A stretch of DNA of 31,431 nt. Origin: CALBZH01 sp964538515. GTDB taxonomy: Bacteria; Desulfobacterota; Syntrophobacteria; Syntrophobacterales; Syntrophobacteraceae. A model generated the notes under the pieces. That model did no database searches. It was not told the origin of the DNA and saw nothing but the letters and a program-made list of their open reading frames with translations. Location of the stretch: the NCBI GenBank assembly GCA_964538515.1, contig CAZIEW010000069.1, positions 1 through 31,431 of the forward strand, given 5' to 3'. Below, piece by piece: positions 1-8,608 of this stretch (positions are counted from its first letter, which is position 1; every line of letters starts with the position of its first letter). The position numbers and the translations under genes were made by a program.

Positions 1-1454
1 TACGAAGAGCGTTGACCGAGGTCCTTGCAGCCTTTCCCGTATACAGGACCTATGTCAGCCAGATCGCGGTCTCGGAGCACGATAGGAAAACCATTTTGGG
101 AGCGGTGGATCGGGCCAGAGCCAATTTCCCAGCCCTGCTCCATGGATTTACCTTCGTCCGCAGGTTCCTTCTCCTGGACTTTCCAGATTATGTGTCCGAG
201 GAAGAGAAGCACGACTGGCTCCACTTTGTCATGCGGTTCCAGCAGCTTACCGGGCCGGTCATGGCGAAGGGTGTCGAAGATACAACGCTCTATGGGTATA
301 ATCGGCTCGTGTCACTGAATGAAGTGGGGGGGCGGCCGGATCACTTTGGATGCTCACTGGAAGAATTTCACCGCTTCAACACGAAGAGAAACGACTTGTG
401 GCCGGTTTCACTGAATGCGACCTCGACCCACGATACCAAAAGGGGCGAAGACGTTCGCGCCAGGATCAATGTGCTCTCCGAGATGCCGGTCGAGTGGCTG
501 AAAAAGCTCAGGGCCTGGATCAAGATGAACAGGGGGAAAAAGCGGCGGGTCCAAAGTGCGGCCGTCCCGGATAGGAACGACGAGTATTTTTTGTATCAGA
601 CACTGATCGGAGCATTTCCCTTCTCGGACGCCGAATATCCCGACTTCGTTCAAAGAATGACAGCATACCTTGTCAAAGCGGTGCGGGAAGCCAAAGTCCA
701 CACCGCATGGTTGAAGCCCGACACCGAGTATGAAGACGCTTACGTATCCTTTGCCGAAAAGATCCTGGACCGCTCACCGGCCAACGCTTTTCTGAAAGAC
801 TTCATCCCGTTTTGCAGGAGGGTCTCGCACTACGGGATGCTCAACTCCCTCTCGCAGACGCTGATCAAAACGACCTCACCCGGTGTGCCCGATTTCTATC
901 AGGGGACTGAATTGTGGGACCTGAGCCTGGTGGATCCCGACAATCGCAGGCCGGTGGATTTCGAAACAAGGCGTGCGATGCTTGCCCGTATTCGAGAACA
1001 GGAGGAATCCAATATCGACCAACTGATCCGGGATCTTCTCGCCACGAGAGAGGATGGAAGGATCAAGCTCTTTCTCATTTATCGGGCGCTCAAAGCGAGA
1101 AGAGCGCACCGGGAGCTTTTCCGGGAGGGATCTTATCTTGCCCTCGAGTCGGGTGGAAGGTTCGGGAGCCATGTCGTCGCGTTTGCGCGTAGGCATGAGC
1201 AGCAATGGGCGCTTATCATTGCTCCGAGGTTTCTCAGCCGCCTGGTTCAGGAGGGAGATTTTCCTGTCGGCAGAACAGTATGGCAGGACACTGAGGTGAC
1301 CATGCCTGACGGGACGCCGGCACAATGGCGGAATGTCATTACTGGCGGGGTGCTGTCCGCGGGCAAGTTTCTGCCGGTCGGAGACGCATTACTCGATTTC
1401 CCGGTGGCGCTGCTCATGGGCGCAGGCAAGGAGGACTATGTGCAAACCACTTGA
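1..1454 (+). CDS. treY: Maltooligosyltrehalose synthase TreY, C-terminal part (5' end outside window)
   Basis: TreY (GH13 family) converts the reducing-end alpha-1,4 bond of maltooligosaccharides to an alpha-1,1 bond, the first step of the TreY/TreZ route to trehalose. The frame is open from base 3 and the TTG at 12 lies inside the conserved ALTEVLAAFPVYRTY stretch, so the gene continues upstream and about 483 residues are visible, roughly the C-terminal half of a family usually 850-1000 residues long. Family blocks are clear: VMAKGVEDTTLYGYNRLVSL, LNATSTHDTKRGEDVRAR with the conserved His-Asp, and SPGVPDFYQGTELWDLSLVD followed by PDNRRPVDF. The stop is TGA at 1452-1454. No trehalose partner gene follows; the next DNA is a mobile-element zone, so any treZ or glgX partner would be upstream. 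Identification is confident. Confidence 0.95.
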   Translation, partial: RRALTEVLAAFPVYRTYVSQIAVSEHDRKTILGAVDRARANFPALLHGFTFVRRFLLLDFPDYVSEEEKHDWLHFVMRFQQLTGPVMAKGVEDTTLYGYNRLVSLNEVGGRPDHFGCSLEEFHRFNTKRNDLWPVSLNATSTHDTKRGEDVRARINVLSEMPVEWLKKLRAWIKMNRGKKRRVQSAAVPDRNDEYFLYQTLIGAFPFSDAEYPDFVQRMTAYLVKAVREAKVHTAWLKPDTEYEDAYVSFAEKILDRSPANAFLKDFIPFCRRVSHYGMLNSLSQTLIKTTSPGVPDFYQGTELWDLSLVDPDNRRPVDFETRRAMLARIREQEESNIDQLIRDLLATREDGRIKLFLIYRALKARRAHRELFREGSYLALESGGRFGSHVVAFARRHEQQWALIIAPRFLSRLVQEGDFPVGRTVWQDTEVTMPDGTPAQWRNVITGGVLSAGKFLPVGDALLDFPVALLMGAGKEDYVQTT

Positions 1455-1674
1455 GTGGCGCCGTACCAGCGGTGGCCCCCGGTCACCTGTCGCCGCCATC
1501 CTCTCCGAGGAGATCGGCAAGTGGCTGGGGCGGAGGAGGGTTCCGGCCCACGCCTCATTTTGACATAACCTTACGCTTTACAGGCATCTATTGGCTATGA
1601 TCGACCATCACATATCTCTCGAGTTGGCGCAGCTGGCGCATTGGTGCCGGTCGCTACTGCACTTTCTGGACTAA
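1455..1674. other. Non-coding spacer between treY and IS remnant
   Basis: No gene is supportable here. The first 100 bases are GC-rich and the rest is AT-richer. I see no hairpin followed by a T-run that would end treY transcription. Short open frames that overlap the treY stop have no recognisable product. Confidence 0.4.
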
Positions 1675-2180
1675 GAGCGTGTTTTGGAATGCAGTCATGA
1701 TGGCGGCAATCGCCGGATCATCAGGTGGATATACTAATATGAACCATGGCTTCGCTGGTCTTCACACTTTGACTGTCAATGATTGCAGCGCTGGGGCAGG
1801 CGTCCCTCCCAACGCTGACTCGCACCCCAATGCGCAAGAGGTCCGATATTTGTTCCCACGTGCCTCGGATTCGGAGCTGTCGAAGGTGGTAGTAGACGGT
1901 CTGCCATTTCGGAAAGTCAAGGGGCAGCATGCGCCATTGGCAACCAGTCCGGAAAACGTACTGGATTGCACTGAAAATCTCCCTCAAACAGATCACGCGT
2001 GGTCGGCCCAAGCGCTGCGTGAAAACCTGTTCCATCAACAAAGCCCAAAGCGTTTCCCATTGCTTGTCGGTAAGATCGGTGTCATATCGGCGCCGTTCCA
2101 TAGTAAGCCTCCAAGGTTGGGTGGTTTGTTGCCACCCTACCTTGCCCTACTGGAGCGCCGTTGTCCGGTGGAGATTGAAT
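1675..2180 (-). mobile_element. IS5-family element remnant, internally deleted
   Basis: The span holds an IS5-family transposase N-terminus on the minus strand joined to what looks like the last codons of the same gene. Its downstream side ends in GAGCGTGTTTTGGAATGC starting at 1675, which has the look of an IS5-type terminal repeat and is preceded by TAA, compatible with a TNA-type target. No matching inverted copy is visible between the transposase start (2101) and the neighbouring IS1634 element at 2181, so the other end is either lost or was disrupted by that insertion. Boundaries are inferred. Confidence 0.5.
1721..2101 (-). pseudogene. IS5-family transposase, defective (DDE core deleted)
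   Basis: The 126-residue product begins MERRRYDTDLTDKQWETLWA and runs through FRTGCQWRMLPLDFPKW and AAIIDSQSVKT, the standard N-terminal (DUF4096-type) part of IS5-family transposases up to the first catalytic Asp. Full-length relatives continue for 130 or more residues through the rest of the DDE core. Here the chain jumps from SQSVKT directly to SEAMVHISIST and a stop, which resembles the usual C-terminal end of these proteins (SEAMIYIAMIR type). The likely explanation is an internal deletion between two short similar stretches, leaving a frame that is still open but cannot encode an active enzyme. It would need a relative elsewhere to move it. Confidence 0.75.
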
Positions 2181-2196
2181 CTCACATTCCGCACCC
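2181..2196 (+). repeat. Left terminal inverted repeat of IS1634-family element
   Basis: CTCACATTCCGCACCC, an exact inverted match to 4058-4073. It lies 94 bp upstream of the preferred transposase start. Confidence 0.85.
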
Positions 2197-2274
2197 CCTG
2201 AGCGCCCGATGAGATGAATTTTCAGGGTGCAGATTTTCTGGACAAAACGTATTCAATGTGGTATCCGAGGGTGG

Positions 2275-4011
2275 ATGAGTGCGGATACGAACAACCCCAA
2301 TTCGAATCGGTCCTCCGCATCCGGGCATCTGATCGATCCGATCAGTGCGGATATCGGTGCCGAGCGAGTGGACCACCTCCTGATCGTCAAAGCCTTTGCC
2401 GATGACCTGGATCTGGTGGAGACGATTAACCGACTCGTCCCAACCCAAATGGGCGTGAACCCGGGGACCATTGTCTTGGGACTTGTACTGGATACGCTTA
2501 CCGGCCGATCCCCTCTCTATCGTTTGGAGGAGTTCTTCGAAGGCCGAGACACCGAGCTCCTGTTGGGAGAGCGTGTCCGTGCGAGCGCATTCAACGACGA
2601 CACGGTGGGACGGGTTCTCGACCTTCTTTTTGAGGCTGGGACCCAAGGGATCTTTTCCGAGCTCGCCATGAAGGCGGTTGCTCAGCACAAGATTTCTACG
2701 CGGGCCGTGCATTTCGATACCACGTCCGTCAATGTGTATGGGGAGTACAGGGTGAATGAAGGCTCGCCTCCACCATTTGAAATCGTCGAGGGCTACAGCA
2801 AGGACCATCGCCCGGATCTCAAGCAATTTCTGATCTCTACGCTTTGTGTTGGGGACAAGATCCCCATCTTCGGAAAGAACGAAGATGGGAACCGTTCCGA
2901 CAAGGAGATCAACAACACCATCCTGAGCCAGATCAGCGAGCACATGGCCCGGTTCGGTGTCAACGAAAGGGCTTTCATTTACATTGCGGACTCTGCCCTG
3001 GTGACTCCGAAGAACCTGCAGGAGCTGGGCGAAGGGCAGCCCTTCATTACTCGGCTTCCCGCAACCTATGCGGAGTGTGGACGAGCGATCTCGGAAGCGG
3101 TCCGCTCCGATCAGTGGGAAGAAGTGGGACAGCTTTCCCGAAGCAAGCCAACAGCCAATCGCCCCGCCACGCTTTACCGCATTTGCGAAACATCAGTCAC
3201 CCTCTACGGGAAACCTTATCGCGCCATGGTGGTTCATTCAAGCGCCCACGACAAGAGACGGCAAAAGAAGATCAAGCGAGAACTGGCCAAGGAATCGGAA
3301 GCCCTGCACAAGAGCTTCCAGGAGCAGTGCCTTCCCGAGTACGCCTGTGAGGCCGATGCCAGGGCCGCTGCTCAAGCTTGGGCCTCCCAGCCTTCCCGCT
3401 ACCACGATCTATCCTTCGAGATCGAACCCCGTCCCACTTATGTCAGAGGACGTCCCAGAAAAGGGCAACCCAGACAAGTTGCCAAGATCAGCTATCGAGT
3501 GAGCTGCCATCTCACGCAGAGGGCTTCGGCGCTTGAACAGATGAAAATGGAAGCCGGATGCTTCGTGCTGCTGAGCAACGTGGCCAGGGAAGGCGACGGG
3601 GCCGCCGACGCCAAAGAGATTCTCTCCCTCTACAAAGAGCAACATGGCGTGGAGCAGAACTTCGCGTTCCTCAAGGACCCTGCCGTGGTCAATGCCATCT
3701 TCCTTAAATCGGAAGAGCGCATTGAAGCCTTGGGACTTATCCTGCTCATCTCGCTTCTCATCTGGAGACTCATCGAACGCTCGCTCAGAAAGCATGTCGA
3801 AAAAACCAGCATACCCCTGACCGGCTGGGATAACAAACCAACGACCAGTCCAACCGCTCTCATGGTCACCAGCAAGTTCAAGAACACCACCGTTATCAGA
3901 ATCGGCTCCCTGCGAAGACTCAGCCGACCTCTCAACCCCGTACAGATGGAATGGCTCTCTGCCCTTGGCCTTAAACCGGACATCTTCACCCGGCAACCGC
4001 GGGCCGGATGA
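2275..4011 (+). CDS. IS1634-family transposase
   Basis: A DDE transposase of about 578 residues that would cut and rejoin the ends of its element. The N-terminal part (VDHLLIVKAFADDLDLVETI, then NPGTIVLGLVLDTLTGRSPL) is typical of the family. The catalytic triad is visible: D148 in HFDTTSVNVYG, D239 in YIADSALVTPKNL and E460 in YKEQHGVEQNFAFLK. The last follows the IS4-superfamily spacing Y-(2)-x-(3)-E-(6)-K, with Gln456 where Arg is usual. I prefer the ATG at 2275 because GAGGG lies just upstream; the same frame is open from a GTG at 2227. The gene ends 46 bp before the right inverted repeat. No frameshift or stop interrupts it, so the element could be active. Confidence 0.9.
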   Translation: MSADTNNPNSNRSSASGHLIDPISADIGAERVDHLLIVKAFADDLDLVETINRLVPTQMGVNPGTIVLGLVLDTLTGRSPLYRLEEFFEGRDTELLLGERVRASAFNDDTVGRVLDLLFEAGTQGIFSELAMKAVAQHKISTRAVHFDTTSVNVYGEYRVNEGSPPPFEIVEGYSKDHRPDLKQFLISTLCVGDKIPIFGKNEDGNRSDKEINNTILSQISEHMARFGVNERAFIYIADSALVTPKNLQELGEGQPFITRLPATYAECGRAISEAVRSDQWEEVGQLSRSKPTANRPATLYRICETSVTLYGKPYRAMVVHSSAHDKRRQKKIKRELAKESEALHKSFQEQCLPEYACEADARAAAQAWASQPSRYHDLSFEIEPRPTYVRGRPRKGQPRQVAKISYRVSCHLTQRASALEQMKMEAGCFVLLSNVAREGDGAADAKEILSLYKEQHGVEQNFAFLKDPAVVNAIFLKSEERIEALGLILLISLLIWRLIERSLRKHVEKTSIPLTGWDNKPTTSPTALMVTSKFKNTTVIRIGSLRRLSRPLNPVQMEWLSALGLKPDIFTRQPRAG

Positions 4012-4057
4012 CCACCAAATCGCCGGGGGCGAAAAAATACCCCTTTCACCGCCAAAT

Positions 4058-4073
4058 GGGTGCGGAATGTGAG
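4058..4073 (+). repeat. Right terminal inverted repeat of IS1634-family element
   Basis: GGGTGCGGAATGTGAG, the exact reverse complement of the left repeat at 2181-2196. Similarity stops at the next inner base. Confidence 0.85.
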
Positions 4074-4737
4074 CTGTATGGTCACTCAGATGCTCAATAC
4101 ACCTAGCACAGAGGGTTCCTGAAGTCCCTCATATTTTCTGCCTCGTCACACGTTTTGAGAAGTTACCCAGCTTTTGGATCATCGTGATGCCACCTGCCCG
4201 ACACTTGCCGATGTTCGAGAATCCCAAACAGTCCGCCCGGGACTACTTGAAATTCCGGGCTTCTTTCGAAAACTGAGTACAGTGGAGTACAAGGAAGTGA
4301 CCGTTCGCTTTGATTACGGACAGCTTATGGCGTGACGCTGTCCCGAAAGACCACCCCATGGTGCTGCACTTTGGCCTTGTGGCTTGAATTGATGGAGGTT
4401 CATTGTCCCAGAGGATAGGAATCAGATGAGTATCACGTCGACCACGATGGCCACGTCGCCTTCCACGGTGGCGATGCAGCGCATACCCAGTGTAGCACCT
4501 TCATACGCGGCCATGAAAGACGGCGCGAGCACGCGACCTCACGTTGCTTGCGGATGCGTTTTTCTTCGGCCCAGGTTCTCATGACGCTTCTGGCGAGTCA
4601 CATTAGGACTTTGATGTGTAGCAGCGTTCCCACACGGAAGCTCGCCAACAGGAAGTTGCCTGCATGTCCGTCTGTTTTCTGAGAGTCCGACGCCCTTGCG
4701 TCCATGAAGCAGTCCTTGAGACGACTTTGGGCAGGTT
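4074..4737. other. 664-bp region with no supportable gene, probably decayed DNA
   Basis: Between the IS1634 right end and the ABC ATPase stop no frame has both a start with a ribosome site and a recognisable product. Two short open stretches exist: about 58 codons on the plus strand (roughly 4158-4336, after an in-frame TGA and without a good start), and about 35 codons on the minus strand ending near 4425 with a coding-like run (MAAYEGATLGMRCIATVEGD). Neither matches a family I know. They could be remnants of genes broken during mobile-element activity. Confidence 0.4.
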
Positions 4738-5466
4738 TCACTTCAGAATCCGGCTCAGGAATTCCTTCGTCCTCGGGTGATCCGGGTGCTCGAAGAAATC
4801 CGTGCTGGACTTTCGCTCGAGAAAACGCCCGTGATCCATGAAGATCACTTCGTCCGCGACTTCCCGGGCGAAGCCCATCTCGTGCGTGACCACAACCATT
4901 GTCATGCCTCTCCCGGCAAGGTCGATCATGACCTCCAAGACCTCCTTGATCATCTCCGGGTCCAGTGCGGAGGTCGGCTCGTCAAAGAGCATGGCCTGCG
5001 GCTCCATGGCGAGGCTTCTGGCGATGGCAACGCGCTGCTGCTGGCCACCGGAAAGCTCACCCGGAAATTTCGCGGCCTTTTCGGGAATCCCGACTCGGGT
5101 CAGGAGCTGCATGGCCCTGTCTACCGCATCCTTTGCGGATTGCTTCAGCACCTTTCGAGGGGCCAGGGTAATGTTGTCGAGCACCGTCATGTGGGGGTAA
5201 AGCTCGAAATGCTGAAAGACCATGCCGATGCGCGCGCGCACCTGGTGGATATCGGTCTCTCGCGCTCGCAAGGATTTGCCGTCGATGAGGACCTCGCCCT
5301 CCTGGAAGCGCTCCAGCCCGTTGATGCACCGGAGAAGCGAGCTCTTTCCCGATCCGCTGGGACCGCAGATGACGATCGTCCGCCCTCCGGGGAAGAGGGC
5401 CGAAACGTCGTCGACGACCTTGTGACCCCTTCGATACCACAGGCTGAGATTCCTGATTTCGATCAC
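4738..5466 (-). CDS. Polar amino acid ABC transporter, ATP-binding protein (GlnQ/GltL type)
   Basis: The cytoplasmic ATPase (242 residues, the normal family size) powers amino-acid import with the two permeases encoded just upstream. Walker A is GPSGSGKSS, the Q-loop is MVFQHFELYPHMTV, the signature is LSGGQQQRVAIARSLAMEP, Walker B is AMLFDEPTSALDPE and the switch His is in VVTHEMGFA. The start is the GTG at 5466 (VIEIRNLSLWY), which overlaps the permease stop by four bases (GTGA), a sign of translational coupling. The same frame stays open far upstream to 6126, but that stretch lies over the permease gene and has no matching product. It is the last gene of the transporter operon; no clear terminator follows. 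Confidence 0.93.
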   Translation of the reverse strand: MIEIRNLSLWYRRGHKVVDDVSALFPGGRTIVICGPSGSGKSSLLRCINGLERFQEGEVLIDGKSLRARETDIHQVRARIGMVFQHFELYPHMTVLDNITLAPRKVLKQSAKDAVDRAMQLLTRVGIPEKAAKFPGELSGGQQQRVAIARSLAMEPQAMLFDEPTSALDPEMIKEVLEVMIDLAGRGMTMVVVTHEMGFAREVADEVIFMDHGRFLERKSSTDFFEHPDHPRTKEFLSRILK

Positions 5467-6119
5467 GGGAGTACGACCTCCCGGCGCCTTTCGAACCGGC
5501 GAGCGACCCTGGAGCCCAGAAGGCAGAGCACCAGATAAACGACCGCCGCAAAGCAGTAGAGCTCGATGGAGCGTGCTTCGCGCGTATCGACAAGGTTCAC
5601 CCGGCGCAGGAATTCTCTCAACCCGATGACGTACGCCAGGGAGGTGTCCTGGAAGATCACGACCGCCTGGGTGGTGAGAGCCGGCAGCATACTTCTCAGG
5701 GCCTGAGGAAGGATGACATACAACTGCACCTGGTGATAACGGAGACCGCATGAATAGCCGGCGGCGACTTGCCCCCTGGGGACCGACTGCACGCCTCCTC
5801 GGACGATTTCCGCGAAGTAGGCCGCTTCGAAGGTGACAAAAGCGATGACGGTCGAAACGAACGCCCCGAGAGGCTTTCCCGTGATGACGGGAACGAGGAA
5901 GTAGAACCAGAAGATGACCAGGATGAGAGGCTGGCTGCGGAAGAAATGAACATAGAGCGTGGCGGGATAGTAGATCCACGGTGAACGGGACAGGCGTCCA
6001 AGGCCCAGCAGGATGCCCCAGAGCAGTCCTCCGGTCAGGGCAATGGCCGCGAGCTGAGCCGTGAGGGCCAGACCTCCCACCATGAATTCCAAGTTTCTCC
6101 ATATGACTTGCCAATCCAT
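5463..6119 (-). CDS. Polar amino acid ABC transporter, permease (GltK/HisM type)
   Basis: An inner-membrane permease of 218 residues, normal for the family, with about five hydrophobic segments. The entry motif HFFRSQPLILVIFWFYFLVP and the EAA loop for the ATPase (AAYFAEIVRGGVQSVPRGQV followed by AAGYSCGLRYHQ and ILPQALRSMLPAL) identify the His/Glu/Gln/Arg/opine class. It is followed by the ATPase gene with a four-base GTGA overlap and preceded by a second, paralogous permease ending three bases upstream of its start, so the pair probably forms a heterodimer. Confidence 0.92.
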   Translation of the reverse strand: MDWQVIWRNLEFMVGGLALTAQLAAIALTGGLLWGILLGLGRLSRSPWIYYPATLYVHFFRSQPLILVIFWFYFLVPVITGKPLGAFVSTVIAFVTFEAAYFAEIVRGGVQSVPRGQVAAGYSCGLRYHQVQLYVILPQALRSMLPALTTQAVVIFQDTSLAYVIGLREFLRRVNLVDTREARSIELYCFAAVVYLVLCLLGSRVARRFERRREVVLP

Positions 6120-6122
6120 GCC

Positions 6123-6845
6123 TCATTCTCTCCGGACGATCATGCCGGGAATATGCAGCTTCTTCTCGATCCAGGTCATGAGAAGAATCACCGACGCACT
6201 GGTGGCCAGGTAAACCAGACTGGCCGCCGTGGTCGTTTCCAGACCGTGAAAGGTGAACGAATCAATATAGCTGGCTGTCCCCGTGGCCTCCATCACCCCC
6301 ACGGTCATGGCAAGGGACGAATTCTTGAAGCAGCTCAGAAACTCCGTGCTCAGCAAGGGAACGACAATCCGAAAGGCATAGGGCACGATCACGTGCCAGT
6401 AGGTTCCGGTCTGGGACAAGCCCGTGGAGAAGGCCGCCTGAAGCTGCCCCGGGGGTACCGCCAGAAGCCCGGATCGCAACGCCTCCGCGACCCGGGCGGC
6501 GGTGTAGGTTCCCAACGCCAAGATGGCCAGGTAATAGGGCAGGTCACGCACATTGGCATAGAGCCACCGCTCGATCGCTTTGGGCAGGAGGGCCGGTGCC
6601 GCGAAATACCAGAAAAAAAGCTGCACCAAAAGCGGGATGTTCCGCAGTGCTTCGACATAGGCGCCCCCCAAAATCCTGGCGGGCCGACAGGGCATGACCC
6701 GGCACAGCGCGACCATCAGGCCCAGCGCCAAGGCGATGCCCCAGGCCATGAGGGAAAGGCTGACCGTGGTCCACACCCCATTGGCGAACATCGCTCCGTA
6801 TGGGTGGCGCCACAAGACACTCCAGTCGAATTCATAGTGAGACAC
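6123..6845 (-). CDS. Polar amino acid ABC transporter, permease (GltJ/HisQ type)
   Basis: An inner-membrane permease of 240 residues. An N-terminal segment (FDWSVLWRHPYGAMFANGVW) precedes about five membrane spans. The conserved LRNIPLLVQLFFWYF block and the EAA loop (ARVAEALRSGLLAVPPGQLQ, then AAFSTGLSQTGTYWHVIVPY) match the same family as the next gene. The motif starting WRHPYG is common in glutamate/aspartate permeases. It lies 12 bp downstream of the binding-protein stop and 3 bp upstream of the second permease, in one operon. Confidence 0.92.
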   Translation of the reverse strand: MSHYEFDWSVLWRHPYGAMFANGVWTTVSLSLMAWGIALALGLMVALCRVMPCRPARILGGAYVEALRNIPLLVQLFFWYFAAPALLPKAIERWLYANVRDLPYYLAILALGTYTAARVAEALRSGLLAVPPGQLQAAFSTGLSQTGTYWHVIVPYAFRIVVPLLSTEFLSCFKNSSLAMTVGVMEATGTASYIDSFTFHGLETTTAASLVYLATSASVILLMTWIEKKLHIPGMIVRRE

Positions 6846-6857
6846 TGAGTTTCAACC

Positions 6858-7742
6858 TCAATCCGGGAAGCTCAAGACCTTCAGCATGATCTTGTATTCT
6901 TCGGTCATGGGCAGGACAAGCTGGCTCCCCGGACCGAACCACTTGTTGTAGATCTTCTCGAAGCTGCCATCCTTGTAGAGCTTGATGAGCGTCGCATTCA
7001 CGAAGTCACGCCATTTGCTGTCATCCTTGGGCAGGATGAAGCCGTAGGGCTCGTACGTGAGAAATGCGCCCACAATCTCCCATTCCTCCGGCTTCTGAGC
7101 CTTTGCGCGCATGCCCGCCAGCATGGCTTCATCCGTAAAGTACGCATCGACCTTTCCCTGCTGCAGCCCGAGAAATCCCTTGGAGTGGTCTTCGAAGAGC
7201 ACCATGTCGCACGGGGGATCGATCAGCTTGTTGTCGATCGCCTTCTGAAGCCCCTTGATGTTGGCCGTAGAGCCGCTGCCGACCCCGACCTTCTTGCCGG
7301 ACAACTGCCGGTAATCCCGAATGGGGCTCCCTTTGGCGACCAGCAGCTTGGTGCCCGTGAGGAAATAAGGGAGTGAGAAGTCAACCGCTTCCTCGCGCTC
7401 CAGCGTGATCGTGGTCGATCCGATCCCCACGTCGATGGTGCCGTTGGCCACCAGGGGGATGCGATTCTTGGGATTCATGGGAACTTTGACGTATTCGATC
7501 TTCTTGCCGAGCTTCGCCTCCAATGCTTTGGCGAGCTCGGCGCCGAGGTCCATGTCAAACCCGACCCATTGTCCTTTCTCGTCCATGAAGCCGAAAGGAA
7601 CGGCCCCTTCCCTGTGGCCCATGCTGACCTTACCGGTCTTTTCGATCCGATCCATGACACTCTCGGCATGGGCCGGGCACGTTACGCTGCATGCGCAGAT
7701 CATCAACAAGACGGCCAGAGTTCCCCGGAGCAAATTCTTCAT
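6858..7742 (-). CDS. Periplasmic amino acid-binding protein (glutamate/aspartate-like)
   Basis: A 294-residue solute-binding protein with a signal peptide (MKNLLRGTLAVLLMICACSV, likely cleaved after PAHA near residue 26). The mature part follows the SBP family 3 pattern: GHREGAVPFGFMDEKGQWVG near the start with the ligand-contacting Arg, GSTTITLEREEAVDFSLPYF in the middle, GVGSGSTANIKGLQ in the second lobe and VDAYFTDEAMLAG near the hinge return. The GHRE and TTITLERE blocks resemble E. coli GltI, so acidic amino acids are the best guess, but specificity is inferred. A strong ribosome site (GGGAGGG) precedes the ATG. The gap to the upstream sugar-ABC ATPase is only 52 bp, so read-through from that operon is possible. 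Confidence 0.9.
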   Translation of the reverse strand: MKNLLRGTLAVLLMICACSVTCPAHAESVMDRIEKTGKVSMGHREGAVPFGFMDEKGQWVGFDMDLGAELAKALEAKLGKKIEYVKVPMNPKNRIPLVANGTIDVGIGSTTITLEREEAVDFSLPYFLTGTKLLVAKGSPIRDYRQLSGKKVGVGSGSTANIKGLQKAIDNKLIDPPCDMVLFEDHSKGFLGLQQGKVDAYFTDEAMLAGMRAKAQKPEEWEIVGAFLTYEPYGFILPKDDSKWRDFVNATLIKLYKDGSFEKIYNKWFGPGSQLVLPMTEEYKIMLKVLSFPD

Positions 7743-7794
7743 GGTTCATCCCTCCCTTTTTGTTGGTTTTCCACTGGTTACCCCCTCTTCCCAT

Positions 7795-8604
7795 TCACTC
7801 TGGTGAGTCGGCGCGTCTCGGAACGTCGCCGTGGTGGAGCACGTGCTCGCACAGCTCGGATCTCCCCACGAACATCATGTGCGCCAGATCGCTCGGAGTC
7901 AGGCCTTGTAGGGGACCACACCAGATCGTCTTGCCCTCCTTCAGGACCAAAGCCCGATCGGCAACCTGAAACAGCTCATTCAAATTGTGCGTGACCATCA
8001 CCACGGACTTGCCCCGCTCTCTGAACCGCCGGATGAGTGCCAATATCTTCTCCTGCTCCAGGACAGCCATACTGGCGGTGGGCTCATCCAACAGCAGCAC
8101 CGTGGGGTTGAAGAGCAGGGAGCGACAGAAGGCCACGGCCTGTTGTTGGCCTCCCGAGAGGCACCGGACGGGCTCATTGACGCTGTTCAGCTCGATGCCC
8201 AGCTCGTGGAGGATTTCAAGCACGTGGCTTCGCATGGCCGCTTTGGCGAGGAATGGAATCTTCCAGCGCTTGATCGAGGTCCGCAAATAGCGTCCGAGGT
8301 AGACATTGTCCCAAACAGTCATGTTGGGACACAGCGCGAAGTCCTGATAGACCATCTCCACGCCGAGGGCTTGTGCATCCCGTGGGGAGCGGATGGCAAC
8401 TGGCCTTCCTCTGAGCTGGATGGTCCCTTTGTCCGCGATGAGGACTCCGGCCAAGACCTTTAGCAGCGTGGATTTTCCTGCTCCATTGTCTCCCACCACG
8501 CCGAGGACCTCGCGACTTCGCAGCTCCAGCCACGCATCCTGTAGGGCCAACTTGCCGCCGAAGCGCTTGGCGATCTTGTCCATCCGGACCAGGGTGTCTC
8601 CCAT
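7795..8604 (-). CDS. Sugar ABC transporter, single-domain ATP-binding protein (FrcA-like)
   Basis: A cytoplasmic ATPase of 269 residues with one nucleotide-binding domain, unlike RbsA or MglA, which carry two domains in about 500 residues. Walker A is VGDNGAGKST, the signature is LSGGQQQAVAFCRSLL, Walker B is VLLLDEPTASMAV and the switch His is in MVTHNLNELF. The segment VEMVYQDFALCPNMTVWDNV plus the SIKRWKIPFL insert is typical of fructose/ribose-type importers with one domain, such as FrcA. Two copies would have to pair. It starts four bases after the binding-protein stop and closes the sugar-transport gene set. Substrate is not predictable from the ATPase. Confidence 0.88.
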   Translation of the reverse strand: MGDTLVRMDKIAKRFGGKLALQDAWLELRSREVLGVVGDNGAGKSTLLKVLAGVLIADKGTIQLRGRPVAIRSPRDAQALGVEMVYQDFALCPNMTVWDNVYLGRYLRTSIKRWKIPFLAKAAMRSHVLEILHELGIELNSVNEPVRCLSGGQQQAVAFCRSLLFNPTVLLLDEPTASMAVLEQEKILALIRRFRERGKSVVMVTHNLNELFQVADRALVLKEGKTIWCGPLQGLTPSDLAHMMFVGRSELCEHVLHHGDVPRRADSPE

Positions 8605-8608
8605 TAAC

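Larger units (their letters stand above)
2181..4073 (+). mobile_element. IS1634-family insertion sequence, apparently complete (1893 bp)
   Basis: A single long transposase gene lies between two perfect 16-bp terminal inverted repeats, CTCACATTCCGCACCC at 2181-2196 and its reverse complement at 4058-4073. Length and one-gene organisation fit the IS1634 family. The bases just outside (TTGAAT on the left, CTGTAT on the right) do not form the 5-6 bp direct repeat expected after a fresh insertion, so the flanks have probably been rearranged or the insertion is old. It abuts the IS5 remnant and may have inserted into that element's upstream end. Confidence 0.8.

Noticed and set aside
2182..2943. 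253-codon minus-strand frame inside the IS1634 element
   Set aside because: Lies antisense to the transposase, with no recognisable domain; a frame shadow in GC-rich DNA.
4669..4695. TTTTCTGAGAGTC considered as the inverse partner of the Tn3-type end
   Set aside because: Only the short TCAGAAAAC core is shared; the GGGG outer end and TAAG inner end are missing.
4738..6126. One 462-codon minus-strand frame joining the ATPase to an upstream extension
   Set aside because: The upstream 220 codons run over the permease gene in another frame, are rich in Arg/Pro/His and match no domain. The ATPase proper begins at the GTG at 5466, overlapping the permease stop.
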